DNA from: Albula goreensis
Lineage: Eukaryota; Chordata; Actinopteri; Albuliformes; Albulidae
DNA length: 64,000 nucleotides
Assembly (NCBI GenBank): GCA_022829145.1
Contig: CM040752.1
Location: 28,923,586 to 28,987,585, forward strand
Reading direction: 5' to 3'
Shown: piece by piece, positions 13,883 to 27,850 of the stretch
Numbering within the stretch: position 1 is the stretch's first letter
How the letters are laid out: each line of letters begins with the position of its first letter
Translations under genes and position numbers: made by a program
Notes under the pieces: generated by a model
Database searches by the model: none
The model's input: only the letters and a program-made list of their open reading frames with translations
Told to the model about the DNA's origin: nothing

Positions 13883-13928
13883 TATTATTATTATTACTAT
13901 TACTATTACTATTACTATTACTATTATT
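13883..13928. repeat. (ATT/ACT)n trinucleotide repeat
   Basis: ATT units pass into alternating ACT and ATT units over about 45 bp. Confidence 0.85.
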
Positions 13929-14622
13929 TGATCATTTCCACCTTGGGCCCCTGTTTGAATGTCACGTTTAGAAAAGAAACCCTTCCTTTAATTCACTTGT
14001 ATCAGTGAAACAAAACACCTGAAACTCACATACGTATGCCCACAAACACACACAAACACACTCACACCCAGCTATTTGTCCTGTGGACTGTATAAACAGA
14101 GCAGTGGGCTTTGGCCGTCCCACAGTGATTTCCCCTCCCGCCTTTTACGAGTGTCTCTGCACCATCTCAGTCAATGAGCCATTCCCCGGACCAAGTTTAC
14201 GTGCGCCCGCAACACCACCTCCAGTCATGACCGTTTTTCTTCATGTCATGTTTGCGCTCCCAGTACTAATCCCATTGACTCATGGACTGAGTGTAAGGAT
14301 GGAAGCTCATCCAGACCTCCCCTGCTACCGTGCATGTAAGCTCGCAGATCTTGCACACATCTCTCATGTGAGATTGAAGCAGTGGAGTGTTGAATCCAGC
14401 TTCCAGATCCGGAAAACTAGTGGGACCAACCACTTTCTTAGGGGAAAATTGGGTTTCAATGACAGAAAAAAAGCAAACAGAAAAATATCGTACCTTAACT
14501 ATGCTGACACAACATGTGGTCTGGCACCCAGGCTATATTCACTGCTGTTATTTTATTTTATGTCTTGCACACATGGACATATATGCACATTGTGCACATG
14601 CACCCACACTCACACACCCACA

Positions 14623-14625
<3 letters not shown>

Positions 14626-14692
<67 letters not shown>
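14626..14692. repeat. long (CA)n microsatellite
   Basis: About 33 uninterrupted CA units, preceded by a degenerate CA-rich lead-in from about 14587. The long open frames here (TH-repeat or CV-repeat peptides) are by-products of the repeat. Confidence 0.95.
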
Positions 14693-14694
<2 letters not shown>

Positions 14695-16647
14695 CGTACA
14701 TGTATATTTATAAGTATACGTATGTTATCAGATAGGGCCTTATATATACACACTTGACTGAGTATCCTTTTAAGCCTACAATAAGCATATGGCAAGCATA
14801 ACTCTGGGTGTTGGGCAGACCGTTGTGTGTGTTCAGTACATTGGGTCAGCTCCCAGCTCACTGAAAGGGCAGATCACTTCTGCTTCTGAGCAAACTGTAC
14901 ATACAGTAAATGAATATAATCGTCTTGGATGTTAATGCTGTTCTGGCTCTGAATTATTTGTGTATTTTTTTTCAACCTCATAGTTCCAACGATATTTCAT
15001 CTAAATGTCAGGAGCATTTTACTCTTAGATAGGTTGGCATACTGTTTTTTTAAAAGGGTGAAATTGTTCATTTCAATCTAAGTATTGCCTTAAAGACCCT
15101 GCAGCGATTTTTCATGAATCAGACTGATTTACACATTTGTGAATATGACCTGTTTTTTCTCTGCCTCTCATCTTCCATTTCAGCGTAGAAGAACAGATGA
15201 CTGTTGTGTACAGAATCAGCGTTAAAACAGTGTTTGAATATCTAATCTAATGCTTAAGCTTTGCCTCAAGGCCAAATTTTCAGCCCTAGACATCAGTTCA
15301 AAGAAGATGCTCTTTTCCCTCCTTTGTTTGGACTAAATCATAAACATAAATATCAAGTACTGGCTTCTCAGAGCAAGGGGGAGTTGAGAAAATAACCACT
15401 TTATTTATCTGGGTTACTAGCCCCTAAATCATTTTACATAGGAGTGTATGCCGATGATGACAGCCAGTTCTTCTCCATTTGGGCTTCTCAGGTTCCCTGT
15501 ATTCTAAGTACAACTATAAACTGTAAACATGTTCAACAAAACAGTGACAACATGAGTCAGACTGATGAGGTAATTAGTAAGTTGCAGTCTTACAGCAGTT
15601 TCATAAATCCTGTGTTGCAAAATATTATTGAATAATTTACTTTGCCCTTGTACCCAGGTGATTTTTATGATGGCAGGATACAATGGGAGGTATTTTTCGG
15701 CTTTCGTGAGAAAAATGGATCCCTTTTTTGTTTAACAGCACAAGCTGTTACAAGGGACCAAAGATCTCTTAACCCTCTACAGCTCCACCATTTCTTTGAG
15801 TTCTATTCTGTGTTCTGATTACCCCCATCCAACACCACCACCACCAGAAAATAGGCTGAATGATTCTTTTTGATTCCCCCTGCACTGCTGGTTTCCATGG
15901 CGATGGCTCGGAGTAGGGGTGATTTCATACAGGGATCTGTTCATGCGGTGCATGCTGGAGAGAGCTGCCTGGGAACGGTCCTTTGGGCATAAGGGTTTAG
16001 GAGTAGAATCGGGGGCACTCATTGTGCAGGGTGATGGAGAAGAACTATAGAGGGATGTTCATGGGTGGAATCATTTCACCCAAACGGATTGGAGTGGAGA
16101 CCTCACCGCCCACAGGACTCGCTAAATTCCCTGTGATTTCCTTCTTTGACCTCACAGAGCACAGAACTGACCCCCCACTATTCAAATCCTCACACCATAC
16201 TGCCTCATTTCAGAGAGACTGTCAGAAATATCTCATTTCCCTAACATGATTTTCTTATGAGATGTCCTAATGAGATTACTAATAATCCTTTCAAGTTTGA
16301 AGTTACAAGCTTGATTTATTGAAAGGCTAATTTCCTTTGCACCATGTTGCACATCCAGGCCACTTGAGAAACCAGAATAAAGACTAGGAATACTGTCAGC
16401 TGAATTTTTTTTTTGTCCAACCAGAATTGCCCTGGAGATTTTCTGTTACGAGTTCTTTGCGCTTGACATGAAGTTGACGGTGAATAGCAGTCATTATATT
16501 TTAAGTGCATCCCATGGCCTGCTGGACACAAAGCCATAATAAGGACACAGGGGGATGTAGCTGAACCATTCACAACCAGCCACAAACAAATAAACCCCCA
16601 AGCCTGTCTGTCATCACAGTTTGGGCAGGGGGGATGTGCCTTTGCGT

Positions 16648-16768
<121 letters not shown>

Positions 16769-17559
16769 GCAAAGAGACTGTGGTTTGCTGCCGGGGGCTG
16801 ATCAGGTTTGCTTTCAGCTGGAAAAGAAAAAGAAGCTAAGATGTTTTGGATGTTTAAGATGTTTTAACTGAGACCAATTGGACAACATTAATGCTTGCAT
16901 ACCGAACAGGGGGGCCATATTCTCAAGTGAAATAGCCAAATGAATTTACCCTGAATCCTTATCAACCTATTTCCACAGCAGTAGTTGGGATTGCTTGTTT
17001 TGCTCTTCATTACTATCAATATCCTATAAAAATTGTCTAACAAAGGTAGAATGAGCTTCTCTGTGGCTTAAACACTGCTCATATGTAAAAGAACAAATGT
17101 ATCCAATTTATTAAATGAGCATAGATAGTCTATTTAAGACATCTCTTCATCACTAAGCTGATGAGAGACTAGGAGTAGTAGTCCCAGAGTTGTAAGCCCA
17201 GCTCCCTGATCATTGCATTACACTGCCACCCATCTTTGGCCCCAGCTAATGATACCCTGGATCCACTGGTAATTATGCCTTTGTGTTTCTGGCACTACTG
17301 TAAAGCAGTGGATAGTGGCCTTATTTGGGCATGTGGGTGGGCAGTTTCCTGTCGGCAGAGCGGTGATGGCTGCCGTTGATATGAATGGCATGCAGTTCAG
17401 TGTGTGAAATGCTCAGCTGACAGACATAATCATTCACGAGCATCTTACTTTGAGGGAAAAAAAAAACTGTCGTGCTCTGAGGCAGACTGAAATTAGCAAT
17501 CTGTGGTGTAGTCAGAACAATCAATTAAACTGACCCTTTCTGCGCGCAGCGTTGTGCCA

Positions 17560-17660
17560 CGCAGTCTGGCGGTAAAGCTCTCGATAGTCCTGGATAATTC
17601 TAGAGCTGCCTCTCGTCAACAGATTTGCATATGCTGCAGCAATTAACCATCCACACCAAG
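17560..17660. promoter_or_regulatory. candidate intronic enhancer (POU octamer plus homeodomain core)
   Basis: A GC-balanced block in an AT-rich intron carries a perfect octamer ATTTGCAT (17623-17630), an E-box-like CATATG overlapping its end and a homeodomain core CAATTAA (17640-17646). This density of motifs resembles conserved developmental enhancers of neural genes. Single motifs occur by chance and conservation cannot be seen here, so this is inference. Confidence 0.25.
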
Positions 17661-18172
17661 TGAAGAAATGAAGTCCTTCATTCTCTCTCAGCAGGACTTT
17701 TTCCTTGCTTTTTAGCAGATGTTGTGGGCAAAAAAAGAAAGCAACGGCTCACTGGAGATCCCTTTCGCCAGCCATCAGCAGTGAATTTTAAAGAGGATTT
17801 GTTTTTTATTGTTTCTGTTGGTAAGAGTGCGGTTAGAGGATTCTCCAGCGGCTGGCTGATGTTGATTTGTGTCTTATTGAGGACAGATAGTGTGTCTTGT
17901 GGTGATTCAGTACGAATTATATGAAGGTGGAGTTTTACTGGGTTGAGCACAGCTTTCTTTAACTCCACCATCCCTCAGACCTTGTGCAGGGTGAAAGTCA
18001 ATGCTTTTTCAGGTCCTCCGGCCAGGCCCACCCCTTGCTCCCTGGATGAGAGGTGAAATGGAGGTTTCAGACAGCAGCACAGCTGAGAGCTCCCCTCCCC
18101 TCCCCTCTCCCAGCCCTTAGTAAAAGGGTGGCCTCAGAACACGCGCTGCCTCTGTCTGATTACAGCCGATGC

Positions 18173-18183
18173 CTTTGATCAAA
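18173..18183. promoter_or_regulatory. candidate palindromic TCF/LEF site
   Basis: CTTTGATCAAA contains overlapping TCF/LEF cores on both strands. A second TTTGATCAAA lies at 18565-18574, about 390 bp away. Both flank a GC-rich stretch (18170-18450). Function is inferred from the motif only. Confidence 0.25.
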
Positions 18184-20433
18184 TCCGCGCGCTACACTTT
18201 CCCCTCGCCTCCCTCCCGAACTTGTCATCTTTCAAGGCGAGTGGGACTGTAATCCAGTTAACCAGGCCTATAATGCCAGGCGTGTGCGCTTTTGAGATAC
18301 GGGGAGCCAGCTGGTGGCTTCCCCTCAGTGGCATCGCCTCTGCAGCTCCTGGGAAATTTCACATCCCAGCGCCTCCCCCCACCTCCCCCGAACCCCGCCC
18401 CCTGGGGGTCACACCTCCTCCCTGGTCAGTCACAACCCTAAGTAACCCCTGACCGCTCCCTCACCACTGCTCAACAGTCATCACCCTGCTGTAGCCGGGA
18501 TCCATAGGGCATGAATCTGAGGTCAACTGTATGACCTGAAGTGGCTTTTCCTTTTAAAATACCTTTTGATCAAATCACTTAACATCAATCGCGATGTTAC
18601 GTTACAATTTTGAACTGATCTTCCAAAAAGTTACAGCAGCAATGTTTCCCTCAGTCAGCTTTGTTTGCAAAGCATGTGCCAGATACTTTTCCTACTCTAG
18701 AAAAATGTCCACCTCTTTACATGGTAGAGAAAGAACATTTCAGTCATTTGAATGAGGGTTATTGCTTTTGCAGGTATACTGAATCACAAGAGTTTCTCCT
18801 CTCAAAATAACAGTCTCAGTTATTCATTGCTGTCAGATTGATATGCAGCTGTGGCAACCTATTCAGGGGCCAAAGGGTAAATACCAGACCAGCCAAATGA
18901 AATTTCACCATCTTTTTCAATCCTGCCACACCATACTGAGGTATATATTGTGCAAGAGGCAATAGCAGTCATTTGACAGCATATATTATATCAAACCTAG
19001 CTATTGTTCTGCTTCTGGGTGGCTGACAATAAAGAATTCTGTTGGAAGAAAATTCTCAGGAAATCACACGCATTCAGTAGCACTGCGATGGTGCAGGAAT
19101 AAGAGCGTTCAGGCTTTTAAGATGTGTTTTTTTCCCAGAGTTATGCATGAAGCACACCAAAAAAAGGGAGCAAGAAATCTGTCATTATCACGCTGCACTT
19201 CTCTTTAATGTTTCCCTGGTGTCCCCCAATTTAATTAATTGAAATGCTTAATTTTCTGGAAAAGGAAGCAGGAGATAACATGAGATGAGGCAGTTTTCTG
19301 TTCATCTTGAGGTTGGGGACAGAGCATCTGTAAATATCTTTTCAGCTTGTTCTATTTTTACCCGTGACTTATTTCACATTTGATTGACCCAGTGAACAGT
19401 CAGCTGCCAGAGTCCTTGTTGTATTTATAACGACAGAAACCTCCTATCTCAATCATTTAGAGTCACACAGTGCTGATTTACCAGCGTGTCATTACACATA
19501 TATACTAACGCACTTTCAGTCAAAGAGCACAAGGGAAACTGCCAAACAAATTGGTTGCAATAGCAATAAATGATTACCTATGGTTTATCATGGTGTTTGG
19601 CTTCAGGAGGGACAAGTAAATGAGCATTGAAATAAGGATTCGTAAGGAAGCTTGAAATGTTTTACTTAACATATAACGGCTTTGAGGTGCATTTTGCCTT
19701 AATTAGAAATGAATAAATATCCTTTAATTACTGATACTGGTAGCTCCTCTCTAATTAGTTTGTATACCTGTGATGATGCTTTAGAATTAGTTATATAAGA
19801 CTGTTATCAGCAAGATTTCATTGATGAAGGCCTCATTTTATTTAATAAAAATTTGAGTGTGGATCTTTTAATATTGTAAATCTACAAACCACTTCTTTTC
19901 CTCCAAAATATCAGAAATATGAGTACAGTTACTTATTGATGATAGAATATTGGGGCCAGTGCCTTCAAAAAGGCAACAGCCAGCTGATTTTATATGTTAA
20001 ATAACAAACTGTGCTACTAGAAGGCCATCAGAACTGAAAGTCAGGCCCCTGTGACCTCTACCATCTATGGCCCCGTTGCGTAAGCCGAACTTTCTCCATC
20101 TCACCGTATGATTGGCTGTATGGTCCCCTATCCCCTTTCTCTGTGCTTCCTGAGGTTGTCGCTGTAAATGATGAATGCAATACTCTGTCGACCTTGCTGG
20201 TTCAACGAAGGTCAGAGAGATTCAGGAGGGAAAAGGCTGATGCAGGGTCCCCCTTCCCCCCAGGGCTTCAGCTCGCCCAGTCCTTGATAGGGCTTACACA
20301 GGTTCAGATCACCAGAAGATCACTGGATCACTTAGGGTGAGCTGTGAGGCACTGATGCGAATCGGTGAAAATGACTCTGTTTAACTGCTGCCACCTGAGT
20401 GCTGTCTCTCTGGCTCTCTCTCTCTCTGTCTTG

Positions 20434-20453
20434 CCCCCCCCCCCCCCGCCCCC
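20434..20453. repeat. poly-C tract
   Basis: About 19 C with a single G, directly after a (CT)n-like run at 20405-20430; together they make a pyrimidine-rich strand of about 50 bp. Confidence 0.9.
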
Positions 20454-22438
20454 AGGATGTCAGGGAAATGTCAGATCAAATACCTCGCTTATAATTCAGG
20501 CTATTCTGAACCGGGGGCAAAATCGACACCCAGCGCTCTCCCTCTGACACCAGGAGGAGTTTAATTACACCCTGTCACTGAATTTCCTCAGATCTAGTCT
20601 CTTGTCTCTGTGCTGTGGGCGTGTCACGTGGAGGGTGCTGAAGAAACACAAGTTTTACTGACTGTGTCCCTCAATGCCACCTCTCTGCCTCCTTTGGGAC
20701 TTCATTATCCTCTTGTAGGTGGTGTCTATGACAGCGTTAGTATGCCCAGCATCACCTCTGCCTGCTTTCTTTTGTGCTTACTGCATATTGTATGCTCTGT
20801 TTATGACAACCATAATATTGCTTAGCATCATATATACATATCTGCTATTTTAAACTTATCTGCAAACGGTGTGTGTGTGCTTCCTGTCTTCCCTAGTATG
20901 TTCAGTCTTGTGCCTGAAATTTGTCTGGCTTGATGCGGTTAGAATCAATATGAGTTGTGGTCTATGACTTACTTACTGTACTATGTTCAGTGTAGTTTGT
21001 GTTGTCTCAAGATTCCCAGTATGTACAGTTTCTTGTGTGCAGCATCTTAGCCTGAATCTTCCATAGCATTTATAGCATTGTGTGCATGTCTCTTTATCTC
21101 TAGATAACATGTTCAATATTGTGTGCGTACATTATCCTTGCCTTGCTTAGTATATGTCTTAATCTTCCTTAGGATGTACAGAACCATGTACCAGATATGA
21201 GGTTTCGGAACATCAGAACATAAGAACACATATTGACAAGAACAAGTTAGCCCTACTAGATTCAGTATAAAACTCTCTGGCACTGCGGGCTCATCTGACC
21301 TGTGCTTTGACAGGGCTTCTCAGGAAGAGCTTTATAGCTAGCATGACAGGTCAGAGGTCACACAGATTATCCCTTTGCATGTCTGCATGCTCTGAGAATT
21401 ACGGCTGACCTCACCACCTTCAGTATGTACAAACCACATCGCTCATGTTGTGCTTTTTATTGGTGAGAGAGGTTGTACAGGAGAAAAAGGTTAACTGTGC
21501 AGCAAACACCAGAGTGTCAGCATAGTTACAGTTTGTATCATTCTTTATAATAATTTAATGTCATTACCTCTTTTTTTTTTCTCCCCGATATGAACGTGCT
21601 TGGGGTGTATTTGCAGGTAAGATTCCTGAGTTTATTTGAAAGATTGAGTGGCATCAGATGGCGGTGAATTTGATTTGATTTCATTTGAGCCGCTCCTTCC
21701 TGCCTCGGGGTGATCTTGTTCATTTGAACTCCCACTCGGGGAGGGTTAATAACTGGAGTTTTATGACATCAGAGCAAAGTGGCTATCAAAGCATTACTGC
21801 TCAGCAGACACCCTCTGCTGCGGATGGTGGGAGCGCAGCCGATAAACCCATTCTCCACATCCCAGATGCCCCCGAATACCTTTCACAGGGGGCCCTCATT
21901 AAACCTCGGTGGGAATCAGTTTTCTGGGGGATGTTCTCTCATAAATTGGCAGCTGTTCATTAATCAGAGCTCAGCTGGGTTTGAGTTATGCTGCTGCACG
22001 CCTCATTTTTTTATTTTTTTATTTGTTATCCAGAGGAAGAAATTGTACGGTGATTTGGAGACCCTTTTTTATTTCAGTTCCTTCCTGGCTATTCTCCACC
22101 CCTGAGTGTTTGTGTGCACTGAGGTGGGGGTGCGCTGGTGTGCCCGAGGAGAGTGTTCGGACAGAGGGGCAAACGGACGTTATTCTCCTGAAGGCTCACC
22201 ACGTTCTGTCTGAAACGTTCTCTGACACTCACTTGCAAGCGCTTGCCTCATCACCTCAGATAACTTGTGCAGAGGGGTCTGGTGAGTGACGTGTGCCTTG
22301 CACCAAGGGCGGTGCGTCTCTCCAGCGATGGCGGACGCAGGATTTTCCTTTCTCTGCCCGATTCCCTTTTGAGGTCTGATAAAAAAAATTTTGTATGAAT
22401 GCAGTGGGTTTAGCTTTGAAAACAAGACACACGGGGAG

Positions 22439-22458
22439 TTTTTTTTTTTTTTTTTTTT
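22439..22458. repeat. poly-T tract
   Basis: Twenty consecutive T followed by ACAG. It looks like a polypyrimidine tract with an acceptor, but no coding frame of bsn follows. Confidence 0.9.
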
Positions 22459-24477
22459 ACAGGCTGCTGACCAGAGAAACATACCTAATTAACATGAGTA
22501 GTGTGTTTTTTCCTCCCCTGAGCGGACACTTTTCTTCTTTGTATTGTGGTGTACCATCCAGTTTCACCAAACTAGGACACACAGTTTCTGAGAAAGCACA
22601 TGATCAATTTTGTGCCCAAAAGAATGAATGTCCTGGGCCAAGAAACCCGTCTATTTTATCAAATGAATATTTCGCAGATGGCAGATTTTGATAACTATGC
22701 ATCTGCTTATATTTAGACCTAAAGCAATGCTGAGAAATAAACAAGGGAACAAAAAGATGTATCTGTTATATACATGCCAGCAATTCATTCTGGTCTTCAC
22801 TCTGGCTTTAATTGTCAGTGTAATGAGGTTGGCGCACACTCCAGAAAACGTGGGCTGTATTATCTAAGGACCATTACACTCAGAGATTGCCAGAGCAGGG
22901 GAAGTGTACCGCAGGAAATGATTGTGAGGAGAGTGATGGTTGTCGTCTAGTTTCGAGATGAAAAATGAGAACTTTTTTCATCCTTGACAAACAATGACAA
23001 TCAATTTTTGTTCACTTTTATAAAGACCTTTTCATTATTTTTCCTTTCATTACCCATTTTTGCCTACCCATCATCGTATTGCATCATTTTATTTCTTTAT
23101 TTTATTAAGTTTCTGATTATAGGAATATATAAGTTTATGATAACTGAAGGCTATCCATCCCTGACTAGTTTGAGGGAACATATGTTTTTTTCTGCATGGG
23201 AAAATATCTTCAGATAGCAACAGCTATGCAGTTTGTGTATTGTCAGTAATGACTGAGTGATATTCATAGTTTATTCAAAATACCATTTGACCTTTAAGAC
23301 AAATATAATGTGATGATAAAACTATTCAGTATGAAGTATTATGTTGGAATACAAAAATGCGACATGTACCAATAATTGAGTGATCTCATGAATCATATGC
23401 AGACTACATCTTATTTCTTATTCTGTTTTCAGTAATAGTATTTCTTATAGTTATTGTTATTGAGCGAATCACGACCTTGCCTCTATTTTACCGTGACACA
23501 GCCACATGAAAACGTCATAACTGCTGCATTATACAGTGCCCTCATAGTTCTTTATGAAACTTCTTATAAGCATTCCCAGAAATACACAGTTATGATAACA
23601 CACTGACATTATGGAGCTTTACGAATAAACTTCATAAATTAAACGTTACCTTCTGTGTGATCAATGAAGGATTGTTATCATGAACGGTTTCTGGAGAGAA
23701 ATAAATAAAGGCCATATCTGCCTTTGCGCTATGCGCCATACTGCGCTTCTTCTGTATTTATTATACCCCATGGCATCACCCATGTGTTACACATTTATGT
23801 TTTTCCAAAATCAAAGGAGCGTATCATTGGTTCTCATGAACTGGGGTGCTTTCATCAAAAGAATTCCACAGATTATTTATTTAATCAAATAAAGACATTG
23901 TTTGGGCTAATATCTTCAATTACAGCTCACACCCAAAGCTTTTCTGTCTTTGCCAGCAGTTATTAATCTCACCAAAAACAGAATAATAATAGGCCTGTAT
24001 CCACAGCAGCATGGTGCCAGTACATCTATAAATACACATTCACCAAAAAAAGGGAAATTAAAGCCTTTACGTTCTTCACCATATACTTCAATAGCCGGTA
24101 ATAATGTATCATGGAGTCAACACACATATATTTTAAGAACAGGTTATACTGAAAAAATATGTATTTAAAAATGATTTACTTTCTTCTCTGAGTCAGGATT
24201 ATTTTAATTTGCTCTATAAATATAAATCACCAATGAGAGCAGAAATATGTACCATAACTCAAACCCTTGGCATTAAGTCACCATTATGTTTGGCTTCATA
24301 ATAATTGCCCTATTAAAGTTAATTAGACTCTCTCAACAATCTTGCAATAATGTGAGTTGTTATGGGTATACAGTCATTTTTGTATCTCAATTGGGATTCT
24401 ATCTACCATAAATGTGCAAGGTAATATATCATAAGGAATTACACGCCAGCTCCATATTAAAGAACTTTATGTACACT

Positions 24478-24580
24478 GAATACTTTGCTCAAGGATAAAA
24501 TGACAGTTCCTCCTGTGGGAATCAAACCAGAAAACTTTGGGCTATAGGCTCCTTTAACACTACACTGCACTACACTACTC
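24478..24580 (-). mobile_element. SINE-type repeat remnant (fish family)
   Basis: The order CTTTGCTCAAGG, ACAG.., GTGGGAATCAAACC, then a tail rich in ACACTACACTGCACTACAC matches the end of a very common teleost repeat (CTTGCTCAAGGGTACA..., GGGAATCGAACC..., CACTACACTAC...). GGAATCAAACC would be the complement of a tRNA-like B box on the minus strand. It is diverged and probably truncated. The family comparison is from memory. Confidence 0.5.
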
Positions 24581-26125
24581 TCTGCTGAAAACAGTTACTG
24601 ATGCTAATGCTTTAGCTAAAAATGCTAATGTGTCCTGGCGTCTCGAAAGCTATAGAGTTGTAACATTATCACTGCCCTCCACTCATTCAGAATTATTGAT
24701 TCTGCAGGTCATAGTAGCTTCACATGGTCAGAGGGTTCATATGATACACAGCACTTAAGTCATTTGTCACTGAATGCCAGGTTGAATCTGAAGAAAAGAA
24801 AATTTTAGTTTCAAACATTGGGAAGCAGTTGCGAAAACTGAGTTTGAACTATGTTGGAACACTTGTAGCAAGATTTTGACAAATTTTGATATGCCACCCC
24901 TGCTATTGTAAATAGCCATTTTGTCATCATTAGATGAAAGAATGGGGAAACGGGGAAAAGAAATTCTCCCTCGGAAAGCATTTTTTCTAAAGAGTTGACT
25001 GGAGTACGTGGGTGGTAAAGTTAGAGCAATTTATTACAGAGGAAGACAGAATTGTGGATGTTGTTGTTTTTTTTATGGAGGCCAATGTTATCTTTATTTA
25101 TCTGTACAAAAAAATCTGACCCTTTTCACTTTGTTACAATGTTTTCACCTCATTGCCAGGGTTTCAAAGACTGCAGTCAGAACTGTCACAGGGAGAGAGA
25201 TTACCTGCTCTATGCTTTGTGCTAGATGATATTTGTAGAGTCAGATTTCCGAATAGCAATAAATGCAGACGGTGGCTCTTGTTTAACATCCATGATGACA
25301 TCATATATTTAATGAATGAACTAGGAGTGCGCACAGAATATGATTAATTCACATGACTTGAACCTGATCATGTTTTATAGCTATACCTTAATTAGCTGTT
25401 TCCAGAATTTATCCAGTTATTTATGAACTGGTGAAGGTGATAAAGAGGAGGCAGTATTTCCAGTTCATTTAGAGAGATCACCTTTAATGCCAACAGTTTA
25501 TATATTAAAGGTTGCACCGGTTAGTGTGTATTTAAAGATAATGTTATGGCACACAATTGTTAATAAACACCGATCCACCATATCATCAGCCCAGGAACCC
25601 AGCAACCACTGAATCATCTCAGCACTGAACTACATGTCCCATAAGGCAAGGGCATCTGAGGGCCCTCTCAGCACTTCTTATCATTTTCTTAGCGGAAACA
25701 GAATAAATATGGCAACAAGCAGCTTATTGATTTCATGGTCATTAACTGTTTTTCTGTGCGTAATAAAATGAAATAAAACTGAAATTAAAATAATGTGCTC
25801 ACCACTTGGCAGCTCTTGGCATTTTTATTCCTTATGACCTGTGTTTACACTGTATATTATTATATTGCTTGCAAAATGTATTTTATGTGAGCCAAACTTG
25901 TTATGTGTGTGTGTAAAAAATCTTAGTCACCCAATAGTTTTATTTCTGTTATGTCCTAACTTTCAGAATAGCAGGTGATTTTTTTTGTCAAACTGTGCCA
26001 GAGGAAAAAAAAGCACCTACAAAAATACAATGCTTCTATGAATACACTGTACTCAGGTAGCTATTTCTGAAAAAAAAAAAAGGAGAAAGTGGAAGACAAA
26101 AATAGAGAAAGATATGGTGTGTCTG

Positions 26126-26128
<3 letters not shown>

Positions 26129-26182
<54 letters not shown>
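26129..26182. repeat. (GA)n microsatellite
   Basis: 27 GA units, uninterrupted. Confidence 0.95.
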
Positions 26183-26184
<2 letters not shown>

Positions 26185-27169
26185 CTGATTATCAAGTAGC
26201 ACCAAAAAGCAATGATCTGAAAAATAGCGTTTTAGGTCTAATATGCATATCAGTGTTCCACTGTGCGGGTCTGAGCCTCAGTCAGAAGCCACAGAGCCCA
26301 GAGAGCACACCATTCAGGGACTGGATTAATGTTATAGTAGCTGCGCACTAAAGCTCTAAAGCTGTCAGATTATCAGCCCGGTCACCTATCACATCCCTGT
26401 TGACAGACTGATTGAACTGAGATGCAAGAATTTCTGTGCCTTACTGCCGTACTTTCTGTCTTATTAACAAACAACAGAATTACTGGTTAAAAAAAAAAAC
26501 AAAATGTGGATTGCATAAAGATAGATATATTTACATGATAGCAAATTATGTCTGATGCATTCAAGTTAAATGCATTTTAGTGTGTTTTTCAATGGGTTTT
26601 TCCACAGAACAAAAGGGAGTAATCATAGCAAATAAAAAAATAAAAAAGAACAGGCATAAGGTAATTAGACCCTATGGTATAGTGTTGGAGATTGTGACTG
26701 GATAGAAAGCCACCGATTTCCATGGCTTGTGAAGGCCTCTCCGGCATTGTTAGTCAGCTGCAGGCGCTGACAGTGATTAAAGAGGCGGAGCTGTCCTCCC
26801 TGCCCCTCCCTCACCCCACCTGGAATTACAGATATTTCTGAAGATGAAATTGCAGAAAGTAGTTCACCAGCCTAATCCTCCGAACAATCTGAAATATGGA
26901 TGTTGCAAAGCGTGAGCGCTATCATCTCTCCGTTTCCATTTGCCATGCATTACCGTTGAACTATTCAATGCAGCGCTGTGCTATTCAGTGCAGTAAATGC
27001 TACCGTGTTTTCAGCTGATAGAAATGCCATTTCTTTAAGGTGCATATACTGCTGTGCAAATACATTTGTACAGATGGCAGTGCTTGCTTTTTCCTTGCGC
27101 CGATTCCTTATTTAGAGATGTTGAGGCATATTTGAGTTCTGCAATGACAAAGTGTGCTTTTAAGCGTGT

Positions 27170-27320
27170 CGTCATGCTTGCTTGGCACGGGCCACCCCAC
27201 CCATTCAGCGCTTCCTTCCATGTCTGGCATCCTGAGGGCCTCGGGCCTCTTCCGCGCCCTTTCATCCGCTCTGCGGGACGCTCTACTTCCATTTCCAGAA
27301 GACCCGTTGCGGCTCCTCAA
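27170..27320. other. GC-richer intronic patch, function unknown
   Basis: A stretch with many CpGs (CCTCGGGCCTCTTCCGCGCC near 27238-27257; CTGCGGGACGCTC near 27271) inside AT-rich DNA. Open frames exist on both strands, as expected of GC-rich DNA, and none matches a known family. It may be a conserved element or a small non-coding exon; I cannot decide. Confidence 0.2.
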
Positions 27321-27559
27321 GGAGAACTGCAGACAAAACGCACGACAGAACAATGGCAGGCAGGGTAAAAATAGGCCTGTTAGGGGTTGGCGGGGGAAAG
27401 CTGTTTGCAGGCTGAAGGGCTGCGGTACAGTACATTAACTCTGCTTCTGATTTACACTTCCTCTCAGAGCCGCCTCCTCCCGCTCTCCCCCTTCAATGTG
27501 CCTCCTCAGCTTGTCCCTGATGATGTAGTGCGGGACCGCACTCTCACTTTGACAGTTTT

Positions 27560-27850
27560 GTTAATGGTCACACTGTGAGACCATAACATTAGAGCATTAT
27601 AGCGGTGCGTTCTGTATCGCGCACACAGCATCGGAGCATTGTAAAGGTACACTATGACAACAGAACCTGCTGTGCAGTAAGGAGGTTGACCATTAAATGT
27701 GGAGTGGACGCTTCTTATAATAGCCATACTGGGAGGCTACTGAAACTTTAAAGACATCAAAACATTATAGCGCCATGTTATCAATCCAATACACACAGCA
27801 CCTGTGCTATGTACAGTAAAGGTGTAATGTTATATCTCACCCTTTAGCAC
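27560..27850. repeat. degenerate internal repeats
   Basis: Blocks such as ACATTAGAGCATTATAGCG / ACATTATAGCGCCATGTTAT, CACACAGCA(T/C) and GTAAAGGT(A/G) recur twice about 170 bp apart. This suggests an old duplication or a decayed repeat element. Confidence 0.3.

Noticed and set aside
14083-14757. 224-codon open frame
   Set aside because: It runs into the (CA)n tract and codes a TH repeat; the rest has no recognisable homology and no splice context.
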